From positions 1 to 11,768 of the forward strand of contig DATBWU010000339.1 of the NCBI GenBank assembly GCA_036514635.1: a stretch of 11,768 nt of DNA, written 5' to 3'. The DNA comes from DASSFZ01 sp036514635 (GTDB lineage Bacteria > Chloroflexota > Anaerolineae > Fen-1058). The notes under the pieces were generated by a model. The model saw only the letters and a list, made by a program, of their open reading frames with translations. It was not told the origin of the DNA and made no database searches. The first letter of the stretch is position 1. The number at the start of each line of letters is the position of its first letter. Below are positions 1 through 6,523 of this stretch, piece after piece. A program made the translations under genes and the position numbers.

Positions 1-32
1 TGCTTCGCAAAATCGTCGGGCTAATCAAGAAA

Positions 33-113
33 AGCCGGATCAATCCGGCTGAAGCGGCAAACAGCCTGCTTCAGCAGGCTTCGCTTTTTCAGCCCGGTGA
101 TGAATCACCGGGC
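33..113. repeat. Three tandem perfect hairpins upstream of moeA1
   Basis: Three perfect inverted repeats follow each other: AGCCGGAT/ATCCGGCT (33-50), AGCCTGCT/AGCAGGCT (63-80) and GCCCGGTGA/TCACCGGGC (92-113, loop TGAA). Each left arm begins with or near AGCC, so they look like one composite interspersed element and not three chance hairpins. The middle hairpin is followed, four bases later, by five T residues (85-89), so it could end transcription coming from the left on the plus strand. I saw no convincing promoter for the downstream moeA between 114 and 151. That the element recurs in the genome is inference; only one copy is in this window. Confidence 0.7.
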
Positions 114-151
114 ATTGCCCACGAATTACCGAATGCTCTCAAAATGACGTT

Positions 152-1384
152 ATGCCCGAACTGTTCACCGTCCTCACGCCTCAGGACGCGCTCCGCAAAC
201 TGCTCGATCACCTTCCGACCGGCATCGCCAGCGAGGCGGTTCCGATCCTCGATGCGCTCGACCGTGTGATCGCCGAATCGCCGGCCGCGCCAGGACCGCT
301 GCCCGCTTTCGTGCGCAGCACGATGGACGGTTACGCCGTGCGCGCCGCCGACACGTTCGGCGCGAGCGAATCGCTGCCGGCCTACCTCACCGTGATCGGC
401 GAATCGCCGATGGGCCGTGTGCCAACAATCAACATCGGCAAAGGTCAGGCGGCGATCATCCACACCGGCGGCATGTTGCCGCCCGGCGCGGACGCGGTCG
501 TGATGATCGAGCGCACGCAAGTAGCGCGCGAGAACGAAATCGAAGTGCTGCGCGCGGTCGCCGCCGGCGAAAATGTGATCCAGATCGGAGAAGACATTCA
601 GCAGGGTGAAGCGTTGCTGCCGATCGGCCACCGACTGCGCCCGCAAGACCTGGGCGGGCTGGCCGCCGTGGGTATCACGCGCGTGTGCGTCGCCCGGCGA
701 CCACGTGTGGCGATCCTTGCCACGGGCGATGAAGTCGTCCCGCCCGACGCCGAACCTACACCCGGCCAGGTGCGCGACGTGAACACCTACGCCATCGCCG
801 GGCTGGTCGGGCGTGCGGGCGGGATCGCATTGCCGCGTGGCATCGCTCCAGACCACTTCGATACGCTCTATCGAGCCGCGCGATCGGCGCTCGACGAAAG
901 CGACGCGCTGGTGCTGTCGGCGGGGTCGTCGGTCAGTGTGCGCGATATGACTTCAGACGTGATCGGTAAACTGGGTAAGCCGGGCGTGCTGGTGCACGGC
1001 GTATCGATCAAGCCCGGCAAGCCGACGATCCTCGCCGTGTGCAATGGCAAGCCGGTCTTCGGCCTGCCGGGCAACCCGGTCAGCGCGATGGTCGTGGCCG
1101 ATCTGTTCCTTACGCCAACGCTGTGGCGTATTCAGGGGCTGGCGCAGCCGCAGGCGCCTCGCTCGATCCGCGCGCGGCTGGCGCGCAACGTCGCTTCGAC
1201 GCCCGGGCGCGAGGATTACGTTCAAGTCAAGTTGGTCGAGCGCGACGGCGAAGTGTGGGCCGAGCCGATCTTCGGCAAAAGCAACCTGATTTACACGCTG
1301 GTCAAAGCCGATGGGCTGATGGTCGTGCCGCTCGATGCGAATGGAATGCAGGCAGGCGAGAGCGTAGACGTAAGACTGTTCTGA
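152..1384 (+). CDS. moeA: Molybdopterin molybdenumtransferase MoeA (copy 1)
   Basis: A 410-residue protein of normal MoeA length. MoeA inserts molybdenum into adenylylated molybdopterin, the last step of molybdenum cofactor synthesis in the cytoplasm. Visible signatures are the STMDGYA motif with Asp59 (residues 56-62), LATGDE with Asp193, an SAGSSVSVRD segment (256-265) in place of the usual SGGVSxGxxD, and GLPGNPVSA (from Gly304) in the MoCF/MogA-like domain, followed by a C-terminal domain IV. The ATG start has no clear Shine-Dalgarno, but no better in-frame start is visible. The stop lies directly against the first repeat of the GxxExxY cassette. A second, longer MoeA paralogue lies 1.8 kb downstream on the same strand. 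The family call is secure. Whether copy 1 or copy 2 handles molybdenum, or one handles tungsten, cannot be told from sequence. Confidence 0.95.
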   Translation: MPELFTVLTPQDALRKLLDHLPTGIASEAVPILDALDRVIAESPAAPGPLPAFVRSTMDGYAVRAADTFGASESLPAYLTVIGESPMGRVPTINIGKGQAAIIHTGGMLPPGADAVVMIERTQVARENEIEVLRAVAAGENVIQIGEDIQQGEALLPIGHRLRPQDLGGLAAVGITRVCVARRPRVAILATGDEVVPPDAEPTPGQVRDVNTYAIAGLVGRAGGIALPRGIAPDHFDTLYRAARSALDESDALVLSAGSSVSVRDMTSDVIGKLGKPGVLVHGVSIKPGKPTILAVCNGKPVFGLPGNPVSAMVVADLFLTPTLWRIQGLAQPQAPRSIRARLARNVASTPGREDYVQVKLVERDGEVWAEPIFGKSNLIYTLVKADGLMVVPLDANGMQAGESVDVRLF

Positions 1385-1452
1385 GCAACGAATAGAGAAC
1401 GAATAAACGAATGCCGACTGTCGTATTCGTGTATCCGTTGTGCATTCGCTGC
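1385..1452. repeat. Palindromic repeat, left copy, flanking the GxxExxY gene
   Basis: Bases 1385-1414 are identical over 30 bp to 1913-1942 on the other side of the GxxExxY gene. The repeat contains three AACGAAT words (1387, 1398, 1406). The following half, up to about 1452, is an imperfect reverse complement of it: GTATCCGTTGTGCATTCGCTGC mirrors the AACGAAT-type words, giving an imperfect palindrome of about 68 bp. It begins one base after the moeA1 stop codon and ends shortly before the Shine-Dalgarno of the next gene. Confidence 0.85.
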
Positions 1453-1470
1453 ATTGATTTGGAGGTTCAA

Positions 1471-1911
1471 ATGCCGCTGGTCATCGATGGACCTTGCCAG
1501 GACCTCACGTACAAAATCATCGGCCTCGCCATGCAAGTCCACAACGAGCTCGGCCCGGGACATCGCGAAGCGGATTATCACGACGCACTGGCGATCAAGT
1601 TCAAGCACGCGGACTTCGATTTTGAGGACGAGCCTGATGTCCTGATCGCGCTCGACAGCGGCGAGATTGTAAAGATACGCAGACCTGACTTCGTCGTCGC
1701 CCAATCCATCATCGTCGAGCTGAAAGGTCGCCAGCACCAGATGACGAAGGACGATCAGGCACAGGTCATCGGCTACTTCGCCGCTCCGCCGGAGTGCCAT
1801 GTGGCGCTGTTCTTCAACTTCGGGCGATCGCGATTAGAATATCATCGGCTATTTCCGCCGAAGAACGTAAAAGTGTATCAGCGGCAGAAGTGGGGCAAAC
1901 CGACCGAATGA
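1471..1911 (+). CDS. GxxExxY family protein (PD-(D/E)XK nuclease-like fold)
   Basis: A 146-residue protein of the GxxExxY family, whose biochemical role is not established. The naming motif is exact: G30-H-R-E33-A-D-Y36, after the typical VHNELGPG lead-in. A PD-(D/E)XK-like core follows: P72-D73, then E83-L-K85 after a hydrophobic strand (SIIVELKG), then a Q-x-Q-x-x-x-YF helix. The start at 1471 is preferred over an ATG at 1411 because GGAGG (1461-1465) lies 5 nt upstream. The earlier start would also translate the repeat into 20 residues (MPTVVFVYPLCIRCIDLEVQ) that do not look like family sequence. The gene is bracketed by palindromic repeats, suggesting it arrived as a cassette and inserted into the moeA1-TPR interval. 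All predicted catalytic positions are intact, so it appears to be under selection. Confidence 0.9.
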   Translation: MPLVIDGPCQDLTYKIIGLAMQVHNELGPGHREADYHDALAIKFKHADFDFEDEPDVLIALDSGEIVKIRRPDFVVAQSIIVELKGRQHQMTKDDQAQVIGYFAAPPECHVALFFNFGRSRLEYHRLFPPKNVKVYQRQKWGKPTE

Positions 1912-1912
1912 G

Positions 1913-1979
1913 GCAACGAATAGAGAACGAATAAACGAATGCGCAATTCGTATCCGTTTATTCGATGTAAATCCGTTGC
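1913..1979. repeat. Palindromic repeat, right copy, flanking the GxxExxY gene
   Basis: The first 30 bases (1913-1942) are identical to 1385-1414. The element is an imperfect palindrome: GCAACG (1913-1918) pairs with CGTTGC (1974-1979), CGAATAAAC (1928-1936) pairs with GTTTATTCG (1956-1964), and ACGAAT (1935-1940) can pair with ATTCGT (1946-1951). It begins one base after the GxxExxY stop codon and ends 15 bases before the ATG of the next gene, so it forms almost the entire 5' region of that gene. Confidence 0.85.
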
Positions 1980-1994
1980 GCGATTGGATCAGAT

Positions 1995-3224
1995 ATGTCT
2001 ACCAGCGAACCCACCTATCAAGCAAACGTCGCCGACCTGCTCCGCGACGGCATCGCCGCCGTCAAGGCGCGCGAGTTCGAGAAGGCGCGTGCGCTGCTCA
2101 TGCAAGTCATCGATCGGGACGAGCGCAACGAGCAGGCCTGGTTGTGGCTGAGCGGCGCGGTGGAGACGGATGCGGATCGCCGCGTCTGTCTGGAGAACGT
2201 CCTGGCGATCAATCCGGGCAACGCCGCCGCGCAACGCGGGCTGGCGAAACTTGGCCCGGCCCCAACTCAGGCGCAGCCGGACAGCGCGGCGCGCACAGTC
2301 GTCATGCGTCGCGAACACGCGCCGATCTCGCCCGCGGCGGCCATCCTTTACCCCGATAAGCAAGCGCATGAATGGAGCTGGACCGAGACACCCGACCTGA
2401 AGCGCGTGGCTTCGATCGAATACCAGGCGGCATCGTCTTTCAACGACATCTGGAACACTAATAAGGACGTCTGCGGCTACTGTGCTCAAGAGGTCTCCGA
2501 AGAAGATCGGGCCTGTCCGAGATGCCAGCGCAGCCTCATCAGCACCCGGTATCGACTCGACCAAGCGGGAGCCGACCTGTACGTCCTCGGCGTGCTCGTG
2601 CTGAGCCTGGGACTTCAGTTCGGGTTCCAGGTGTTTCTCGATGTGGTCACGCCCGCGTTCGCGCTCATCGCGTTCGATGGCTTGCTTGCGTTGAGCCTGT
2701 TGGTGCTCGCGGCGGGCATCTACCTGCGCCAGCGCTGGGCTTATCACGGCGCACTCGTGACGATGAGCGTGGCGCTCGCCGGCGCAACGATCCGGCTGAT
2801 CATCGGCCTAACCTCGAAAGACAACCCGGGCGAGATCCCCTTGCTGGCCTGGGTCGTTCAGTGCGCGACGGCGACACTGGCGTTGTTTGTTGCTGTCGTC
2901 TGGGCGAACAACGATTTTGAATTGGCCGAGGTCCGACAGGTGATGCGGATCGGCAGCGACTTGCGGCTGGCGGGGGATCACTTCCACACCGGCAAGTCAT
3001 ACGCCGACAAGGGGCTGTGGGCGATGGCCGTGCCGTACTGGCAGCGCGCCACGGCCACGAATCCGAGCAACGCTTATTATCGCCGCATGTTAGGCGAAGC
3101 CTACGCGCGTCTCGGATTCGCCGAGCGCAGCCTGGACATGCTGCAATCGGCGCTCCGCGTCACCAATAATCCGGCCATGCAGAGCGAGATCGAGCAACTC
3201 ATCGAGAGCGTGCGGCAACAATGA
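1995..3224 (+). CDS. Membrane protein with N- and C-terminal TPRs and a central zinc ribbon
   Basis: A 409-residue protein of unknown function. In order: TPR-like helices (about residues 8-88: AVKAREFEKARALLMQVI and a second repeat ending in LAINPGNAAAQRGLAKL), a Pro/Ala-rich linker, a zinc ribbon with Cys160-x2-Cys163-x10-Cys174-x2-Cys177, four hydrophobic membrane segments (about 194-214, 217-238, 246-268 and 277-300), and a C-terminal TPR pair (about 328-405). Soluble protein-binding domains therefore flank a four-helix membrane core. The start ATG has only a weak GGA upstream (1986-1988). The stop overlaps the start of moeA2 as ATGA, indicating translational coupling. Sitting between two moeA genes, it may be a scaffold for a cofactor or molybdoenzyme complex, but that is context-based inference. 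Confidence 0.85.
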   Translation: MSTSEPTYQANVADLLRDGIAAVKAREFEKARALLMQVIDRDERNEQAWLWLSGAVETDADRRVCLENVLAINPGNAAAQRGLAKLGPAPTQAQPDSAARTVVMRREHAPISPAAAILYPDKQAHEWSWTETPDLKRVASIEYQAASSFNDIWNTNKDVCGYCAQEVSEEDRACPRCQRSLISTRYRLDQAGADLYVLGVLVLSLGLQFGFQVFLDVVTPAFALIAFDGLLALSLLVLAAGIYLRQRWAYHGALVTMSVALAGATIRLIIGLTSKDNPGEIPLLAWVVQCATATLALFVAVVWANNDFELAEVRQVMRIGSDLRLAGDHFHTGKSYADKGLWAMAVPYWQRATATNPSNAYYRRMLGEAYARLGFAERSLDMLQSALRVTNNPAMQSEIEQLIESVRQQ

Positions 3225-5299
3225 CCCGCAAAGTCTATCTGGAAGACATTCCGCTCGACGAGGCCTGGCGGCGGTTCATCGCCGCACTCGAATCCGCCGA
3301 CATGTGGCGACCATTCGACGGCGAAGAAACCCAGGTCGCCGAAGCGCTGGGCCGAGTCACCGCCGAGCCGATCTGGGCGCGCGTATCCTCGCCGGCCTAT
3401 CACGCGGCAGCGATGGACGGCTACGCCGTGCGCAGCCCTGACACCATCGGCGCCACCGAGACCTCGCCGGTTCAATTGTCGATCGACTCACAGGCCAGGT
3501 ATGTCGATACCGGCGATCCGCTGCCTGCCTGGGCCGATGCCGTCATCCCTATCGAGCACATCCACCTCATCAACCAACCAACTGTACGGGCGAGTCACGA
3601 CTCGCCCCTACCCAACCAACCAACGGCTATTGAAATCCTCGCTTCGGTCGCGCCGTGGAGCAGCGTGCGCTCGATGGGCGAAGACATGGTCGCCACCGAA
3701 TTGGTGCTGCCGGCCAACCACACGCTGCGGCCCGTCGATCTCGGCGCGATCGCGGGCTGTGGACATGCGACGGTTCAAGTTCGCCGCAAGCCACGCGTGG
3801 CGATCATCCCGACCGGCACTGAATTGATCACTGCCGAACAGGCTGCAAGTATCGGCGTGAAACCCGGCGACATCATCGAATACAACTCGATCGTCCTCGC
3901 CGCGCAGGTTGAGCAATGGGGCGGCCTCCCAAACCGCTATGCGATCGTCGCTGACGACTACGAGCGCATCAAGGCCGCCGTGCTCGATGCCGCATCGAAA
4001 CACGATCTGGTGCTGGTCAACGCCGGATCGTCGGCGGGCAGCGAAGATTACACTGCGCGCGTCGTCGAAGAACTCGGCACGCTGCTGGTGCACGGCGTCG
4101 CCGTCCGCCCCGGCCACCCCGTCATATTGGGGATTGTGGATTGCAGATTGCGGGCACTTGCACCTGCGCTGCGCTTCGGCGCAAGTGCAGGTGTTGCGGA
4201 TTTATCCAATCCCCAATCCGAAATCCAAAATCCGAAATCGCAAATCCCCATCATCGGTGTTCCCGGCTATCCGGTCAGCGCCGCACTCACCGGCGAGATC
4301 TTCGTCGAGCCTCTGCTGGCAAAATGGCGCGGGCAGCCGCCACCGCAGAAGCCGGCGCTGAAGGCGGTCATCACGCGCAAGCTACTGTCGCCGATGGGCG
4401 AAGACGAGTGGGTGCGTGTGACGGTCGGCCGCGTGGGCGATCGCGTCGTGGCCGCGCCGCTCAGTCGAGGCGCGGGGGTGATCACGTCGCTGGTGCGCGC
4501 CGACGGCATCGTGCGCATTCCACGCTTCAGCGAAGGCGTGAACGCGGGCGACGAAGTTGCCGTCGAACTTTACGCGCCGCCCGATGCGATCGAGCGCACC
4601 ATCGTCCACATCGGCTCGCACGATCTCACGCTCGATCTCATGTCGCAGTTTCTAGCCGAACAGGGACGACGCTTCGTGTCGGCGAACGCGGGCAGCCTGG
4701 GCGGATTGATCGCTCTGCGGCGCGGGGAGGCGCACCTGGCCGGGTCGCACCTGCTCGACCCCGAAACGGGCGAGTACAACGTGTCGCACGTCAAGCAGTA
4801 TCTGCCCGACGTGCCGGTCGTGCGGGTGACGCTGGTGCGCCGCGAGCAAGGGCTGATCGTGGCGAAGGGGAATCCGAAGCGGATCGAATCGCTGGCCGAC
4901 CTGGCCCGGCCCGGCGTGCGCTTCGTCAATCGACAACGCGGCGCAGGCACGCGCGTGCTGCTCGATTACCGATTGGGTGTGCTCGGCATTGCACCGGAGC
5001 AAGTGCGGGGCTACGAGCGCGAAGAGTACACGCACCTGGCCGTCGCCGCCGCCGTTCAATCGGGCGCGGCCGATTGCGGGCTGGGCGTGCGCGCCGCCGC
5101 GCGCGCGCTCGATCTCGATTTTGTGTCCGTCGAATGGGAACGCTACGATCTGGTGATCCCGCAGGTGCACTACGAGAGCGATCTTCTCAAGCCGCTGCTC
5201 GCTCTTTTGAAGAGCGAATCGTTTCGACAAGCGGTGGCCGCGCTGCGGGGATACGATCCGTCGCCGGTGGGAACAGTTGTGGCAACCATCGTCCCGTGA
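3221..5299 (+). CDS. moeA: MoeA fused to a C-terminal PBP-like domain (copy 2)
   Basis: A 692-residue fusion. Residues 1 to about 452 are MoeA: AAMDGYA with Asp66, PTGTELI (197-203), NAGSSAGSED (267-276) and GVPGYPVSA (from 346). Residues about 458-690 are a PBP-like (LysR-substrate/ModA-like fold) domain, recognised by AGSHLLDPETGEYN (about 503-516) and RQRGAGTRVLLDY. This architecture is known from archaeal and bacterial MoeA homologues. The PBP part may sense or present molybdate or tungstate. Compared with copy 1, the conserved Asp193 is Thr200. Two repeats are embedded in frame (bases 3571-3624 and 4129-4249), adding about 15 and about 33 residues relative to copy 1 at turn positions. 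Both domains remain open and motif-complete, so it is probably functional. The start overlaps the upstream stop as ATGA. Confidence 0.93.
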   Translation: MTRKVYLEDIPLDEAWRRFIAALESADMWRPFDGEETQVAEALGRVTAEPIWARVSSPAYHAAAMDGYAVRSPDTIGATETSPVQLSIDSQARYVDTGDPLPAWADAVIPIEHIHLINQPTVRASHDSPLPNQPTAIEILASVAPWSSVRSMGEDMVATELVLPANHTLRPVDLGAIAGCGHATVQVRRKPRVAIIPTGTELITAEQAASIGVKPGDIIEYNSIVLAAQVEQWGGLPNRYAIVADDYERIKAAVLDAASKHDLVLVNAGSSAGSEDYTARVVEELGTLLVHGVAVRPGHPVILGIVDCRLRALAPALRFGASAGVADLSNPQSEIQNPKSQIPIIGVPGYPVSAALTGEIFVEPLLAKWRGQPPPQKPALKAVITRKLLSPMGEDEWVRVTVGRVGDRVVAAPLSRGAGVITSLVRADGIVRIPRFSEGVNAGDEVAVELYAPPDAIERTIVHIGSHDLTLDLMSQFLAEQGRRFVSANAGSLGGLIALRRGEAHLAGSHLLDPETGEYNVSHVKQYLPDVPVVRVTLVRREQGLIVAKGNPKRIESLADLARPGVRFVNRQRGAGTRVLLDYRLGVLGIAPEQVRGYEREEYTHLAVAAAVQSGAADCGLGVRAAARALDLDFVSVEWERYDLVIPQVHYESDLLKPLLALLKSESFRQAVAALRGYDPSPVGTVVATIVP
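3571..3624. repeat. Short palindromic repeat inside moeA2 coding sequence, flanked by CCAACCAAC runs
   Basis: A near-perfect 28-bp palindrome (3584-3611) has GGGCGAGTC (3588-3596) and GACTCGCCC (3599-3607) arms with a 2-base centre, plus outer GTA/TAC pairs. CCAACCAAC-type runs flank it on both sides (3574-3582 and 3612-3624). In the protein this appears as two NQPT copies around ten residues (118-135). The paralogue moeA1 has 9 residues between the aligned IE and IEVL positions, where this protein has 24. Confidence 0.8.
4129..4249. repeat. Heptamer-plus-hairpin repeat inside moeA2 coding sequence
   Basis: Three inverted heptamers NNNGATT (4129-4149: GGGGATT, GTGGATT, GCAGATT) and six direct heptamers AATCNNN (4208-4249: AATCCCC, AATCCGA, AATCCAA, AATCCGA, AATCGCA, AATCCCC) flank a core hairpin. 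The core arms, CACTTGCACCTGCGC and GCGCAAGTGCAGGTG, pair at 14 of 15 positions counting one G-U. ATTGGGGATTG (4126-4136) is also the exact reverse complement of 4207-4217. Because 3 x 7 = 21, the right array reads as a 7-residue periodic peptide (NPQSEIQ NPKSQIP). The reading frame stays open throughout. Confidence 0.88.
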
Positions 5300-5306
5300 A
5301 GTAGAC

Positions 5307-5326
5307 TCTATCGGAAATAGATTTTC
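5307..5326 (+). terminator. Weak hairpin with T-run after moeA2
   Basis: TCTAT (5307-5311) and ATAGA (5317-5321) form a short AT-rich stem with a 5-base loop, followed directly by TTTT and C. It lies 8 bases past the moeA2 stop, between convergent genes, where a terminator is expected. The stem is weak, so efficient termination is doubtful. Confidence 0.3.
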
Positions 5327-5328
5327 TC

Positions 5329-5373
5329 CACGAAGTCACACGAAGGGCACGAAGACAGCCGGTATGTTTCGTG
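5329..5373. repeat. CACGAAG repeat cluster between convergent genes
   Basis: CACGAAG occurs at 5329-5335, 5339-5345 and 5348-5354, with an inverted variant TTTCGTG at 5367-5373. It fills most of the gap between moeA2 and the rhodanese gene and can fold back on itself. It resembles the interspersed repeat at the other gene borders here in having a 7-base word repeated at irregular spacing. Confidence 0.6.
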
Positions 5374-5391
5374 TTTCTTTCGGAATCCGTG

Positions 5392-5709
5392 CTAATAACG
5401 CGGCACCTTCGGATCGACGTACACCGACCAGGCGTCGATCCCGCCGGCCAGGTTGCGAGCGTTCTTGAACCCCATCTGCTGCAAGATCGCCGTCGCGTAC
5501 GCGCTGCGCTGGCCGGTGTGGCATTGCATCACGTATTCTCCATCGGGGTCCAGCTCTTCCAACCACTCCAGGATGTCGCCCAGCGGCTTCAAGGCCGCGC
5601 CTTCGATGTGCGCCAAGGCATATTCCTCCGGCTCGCGCACGTCGATGAGGATCGGCGCATCGCCGTCCTTCAGTCGCGCCGCCAGGTCGGTTACAGTGAT
5701 GTCTTCCAT
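5392..5709 (-). CDS. Single-domain rhodanese (sulfurtransferase)
   Basis: A 105-residue, stand-alone rhodanese domain. Rhodaneses carry sulfane sulfur as a persulfide on a catalytic cysteine and pass it to thiols or cyanide. Visible features are LIDVREPEEYALAHIEGA (the CH2A-type region), the active-site loop Cys63-H-T-G-Q-R-S and the closing NLAGGIDAW motif near the C-terminus. There is no signal peptide, so it is cytoplasmic. The ATG has AGGG (5716-5719) 6 nt upstream, which sits at the border of the ACTGNNN heptamer array. It is the last gene of a minus-strand operon with TlpA-like, Lgt-like and DUF2085 genes, 64 bp after the DUF2085 stop. A role in persulfide relay with the upstream thioredoxin-like protein is possible but inferred. 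A phage-shock PspE-like role is excluded by the lack of an export signal. Confidence 0.93.
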   Translation of the reverse strand: MEDITVTDLAARLKDGDAPILIDVREPEEYALAHIEGAALKPLGDILEWLEELDPDGEYVMQCHTGQRSAYATAILQQMGFKNARNLAGGIDAWSVYVDPKVPRY

Positions 5710-5717
5710 GTCGGTCC

Positions 5718-5794
5718 CTACTGATAACTGTTCACTGCCTACTGATAACTGCTCACTGCCTACTGATAACTGTTCACTGCCTACCGCTCACTAG
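5718..5794. repeat. Heptameric ACTGNNN tandem array
   Basis: Starting at 5720 the sequence parses as consecutive 7-mers: ACTGATA, ACTGTTC, ACTGCCT, ACTGATA, ACTGCTC, ACTGCCT, ACTGATA, ACTGTTC, ACTGCCT, then degenerate ACCGCTC and ACTAGTC. The higher-order unit is 21 bp, present three times with one substitution. The array lies between the DUF2085 and rhodanese genes and runs into the last codons of DUF2085. It resembles the short tandemly repeated (STRR) heptamers described in cyanobacteria; that comparison is by analogy. Confidence 0.9.
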
Positions 5795-6523
5795 TCGTCT
5801 GAACTTCGCCTCCAGCTCCTCGCGCACTTCGAAGAACGCCGCTTCAGCGTAGGGAAAGGCCAGCCACACCGATGCAATGCCGAACAATGCTCCGGTGATC
5901 AGCCGCGCCCATGAGTTGAACGACCCGAGCGCATTGCCCACGTAGAACGATGCTGGAAACGCATTACCCGTCAACCGGGCCAGCCACTCGTTCGTCGTGC
6001 GGAAGCCCTGATCGACTCCGGCCAGATCGCTGAGGAAATGCGTCGTGCCGTCGATTGCCATCGGCAGAATCATCAGGAAGTAAGCCCACAGCGGCAGCGG
6101 GCGCAAGCGACGCCGCACCAGGCCGTAGGCCATCGACGCGATCCAGAACGCCGTGTACATCGCCACCATGCGATCGGAGTAAGCGACTTTGTAGCCGAAG
6201 TCGGAATTGCCGACAAACTCGCGCAGGGTGCCCGGATCGGCCGTCGGCCAAGCTACGCCGATCTGATCGAGCGAGTACATCGATTGCGGGCCGAACAGGA
6301 AAAACGATCGCTCCGGCAGTTGATGGCAGAAGAATTGATACACCCAGTAGACCGCGCTCGCCGGGCCGGTCGCGCCGGCGCGCATTAAAATCGGGGCCAG
6401 CCACGGCGCGATCACGAACACGCCCCACACAACGTTGAACGCCAGCAACCAGTGCCGCGAGAGCCAGTACACGAATCGCTCGGAGCGCCTCGGCGCTCGT
6501 TCAATGACCGCTGCTCGACTCAT
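5774..6523 (-). CDS. DUF2085 family integral membrane protein
   Basis: A 249-residue polytopic membrane protein. DUF2085 is recognised by FCHQLPERSFFLFG (Cys66-His67-Gln68...Arg72), the GYKVAYSDRMVAMYTAFW segment, where most relatives I recall carry a Cys, and LPMAIDG (Asp148-Gly149) followed by THFLSD. About five hydrophobic spans are visible (roughly 22-46, 54-66, 118-136, 142-157 and 206-226), and a charged C-terminal tail. The function of the family is unknown. The ATG at 6523 is chosen over a TTG at 6529 because GAGG (6530-6533) lies 6 nt upstream. It overlaps the end of the Lgt-like gene by 23 bp, so the two are translationally coupled. The last residues (about VSGRQ) are encoded by the ACTGNNN array, meaning the repeat supplied or replaced the natural stop. 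Confidence 0.88.
   Translation of the reverse strand: MSRAAVIERAPRRSERFVYWLSRHWLLAFNVVWGVFVIAPWLAPILMRAGATGPASAVYWVYQFFCHQLPERSFFLFGPQSMYSLDQIGVAWPTADPGTLREFVGNSDFGYKVAYSDRMVAMYTAFWIASMAYGLVRRRLRPLPLWAYFLMILPMAIDGTTHFLSDLAGVDQGFRTTNEWLARLTGNAFPASFYVGNALGSFNSWARLITGALFGIASVWLAFPYAEAAFFEVREELEAKFRRLVSGRQ

Larger units (their letters stand above)
1385..1979 (+). mobile_element. Candidate mobile cassette: GxxExxY gene between two palindromic repeats
   Basis: A single small gene is bounded on both sides by copies of the same imperfect palindrome (1385-1452 and 1913-1979), with a 30-bp perfect direct repeat 528 bp apart. The cassette fills the whole space between moeA1 and the TPR gene, which otherwise look like neighbours in one operon. 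The gene product has a PD-(D/E)XK-type nuclease fold. No transposase is present, so movement would have to be non-autonomous or driven by the nuclease-like protein. Mobility is an inference from the layout. Confidence 0.5.

Noticed and set aside
1411..1470. Upstream ATG for the GxxExxY gene
   Set aside because: It lies within the palindromic repeat and has no Shine-Dalgarno, while the ATG at 1471 has GGAGG at the right distance.
3221..5299. moeA2 as a pseudogene because of two inserted repeats
   Set aside because: Both insertions preserve the frame, no stop occurs over 692 codons, and motifs on both sides and the whole PBP-like domain are intact.
4141..5304. Long open frame (387 codons) on the plus strand inside moeA2
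   Set aside because: It is very rich in arginine with no recognisable motif, lies in an alternate frame of a GC-rich gene and starts inside the heptamer repeat. It is a shadow of moeA2.
5718..5794. CRISPR array
   Set aside because: The units are contiguous 7-mers with no unique spacers, and no cas gene is present.
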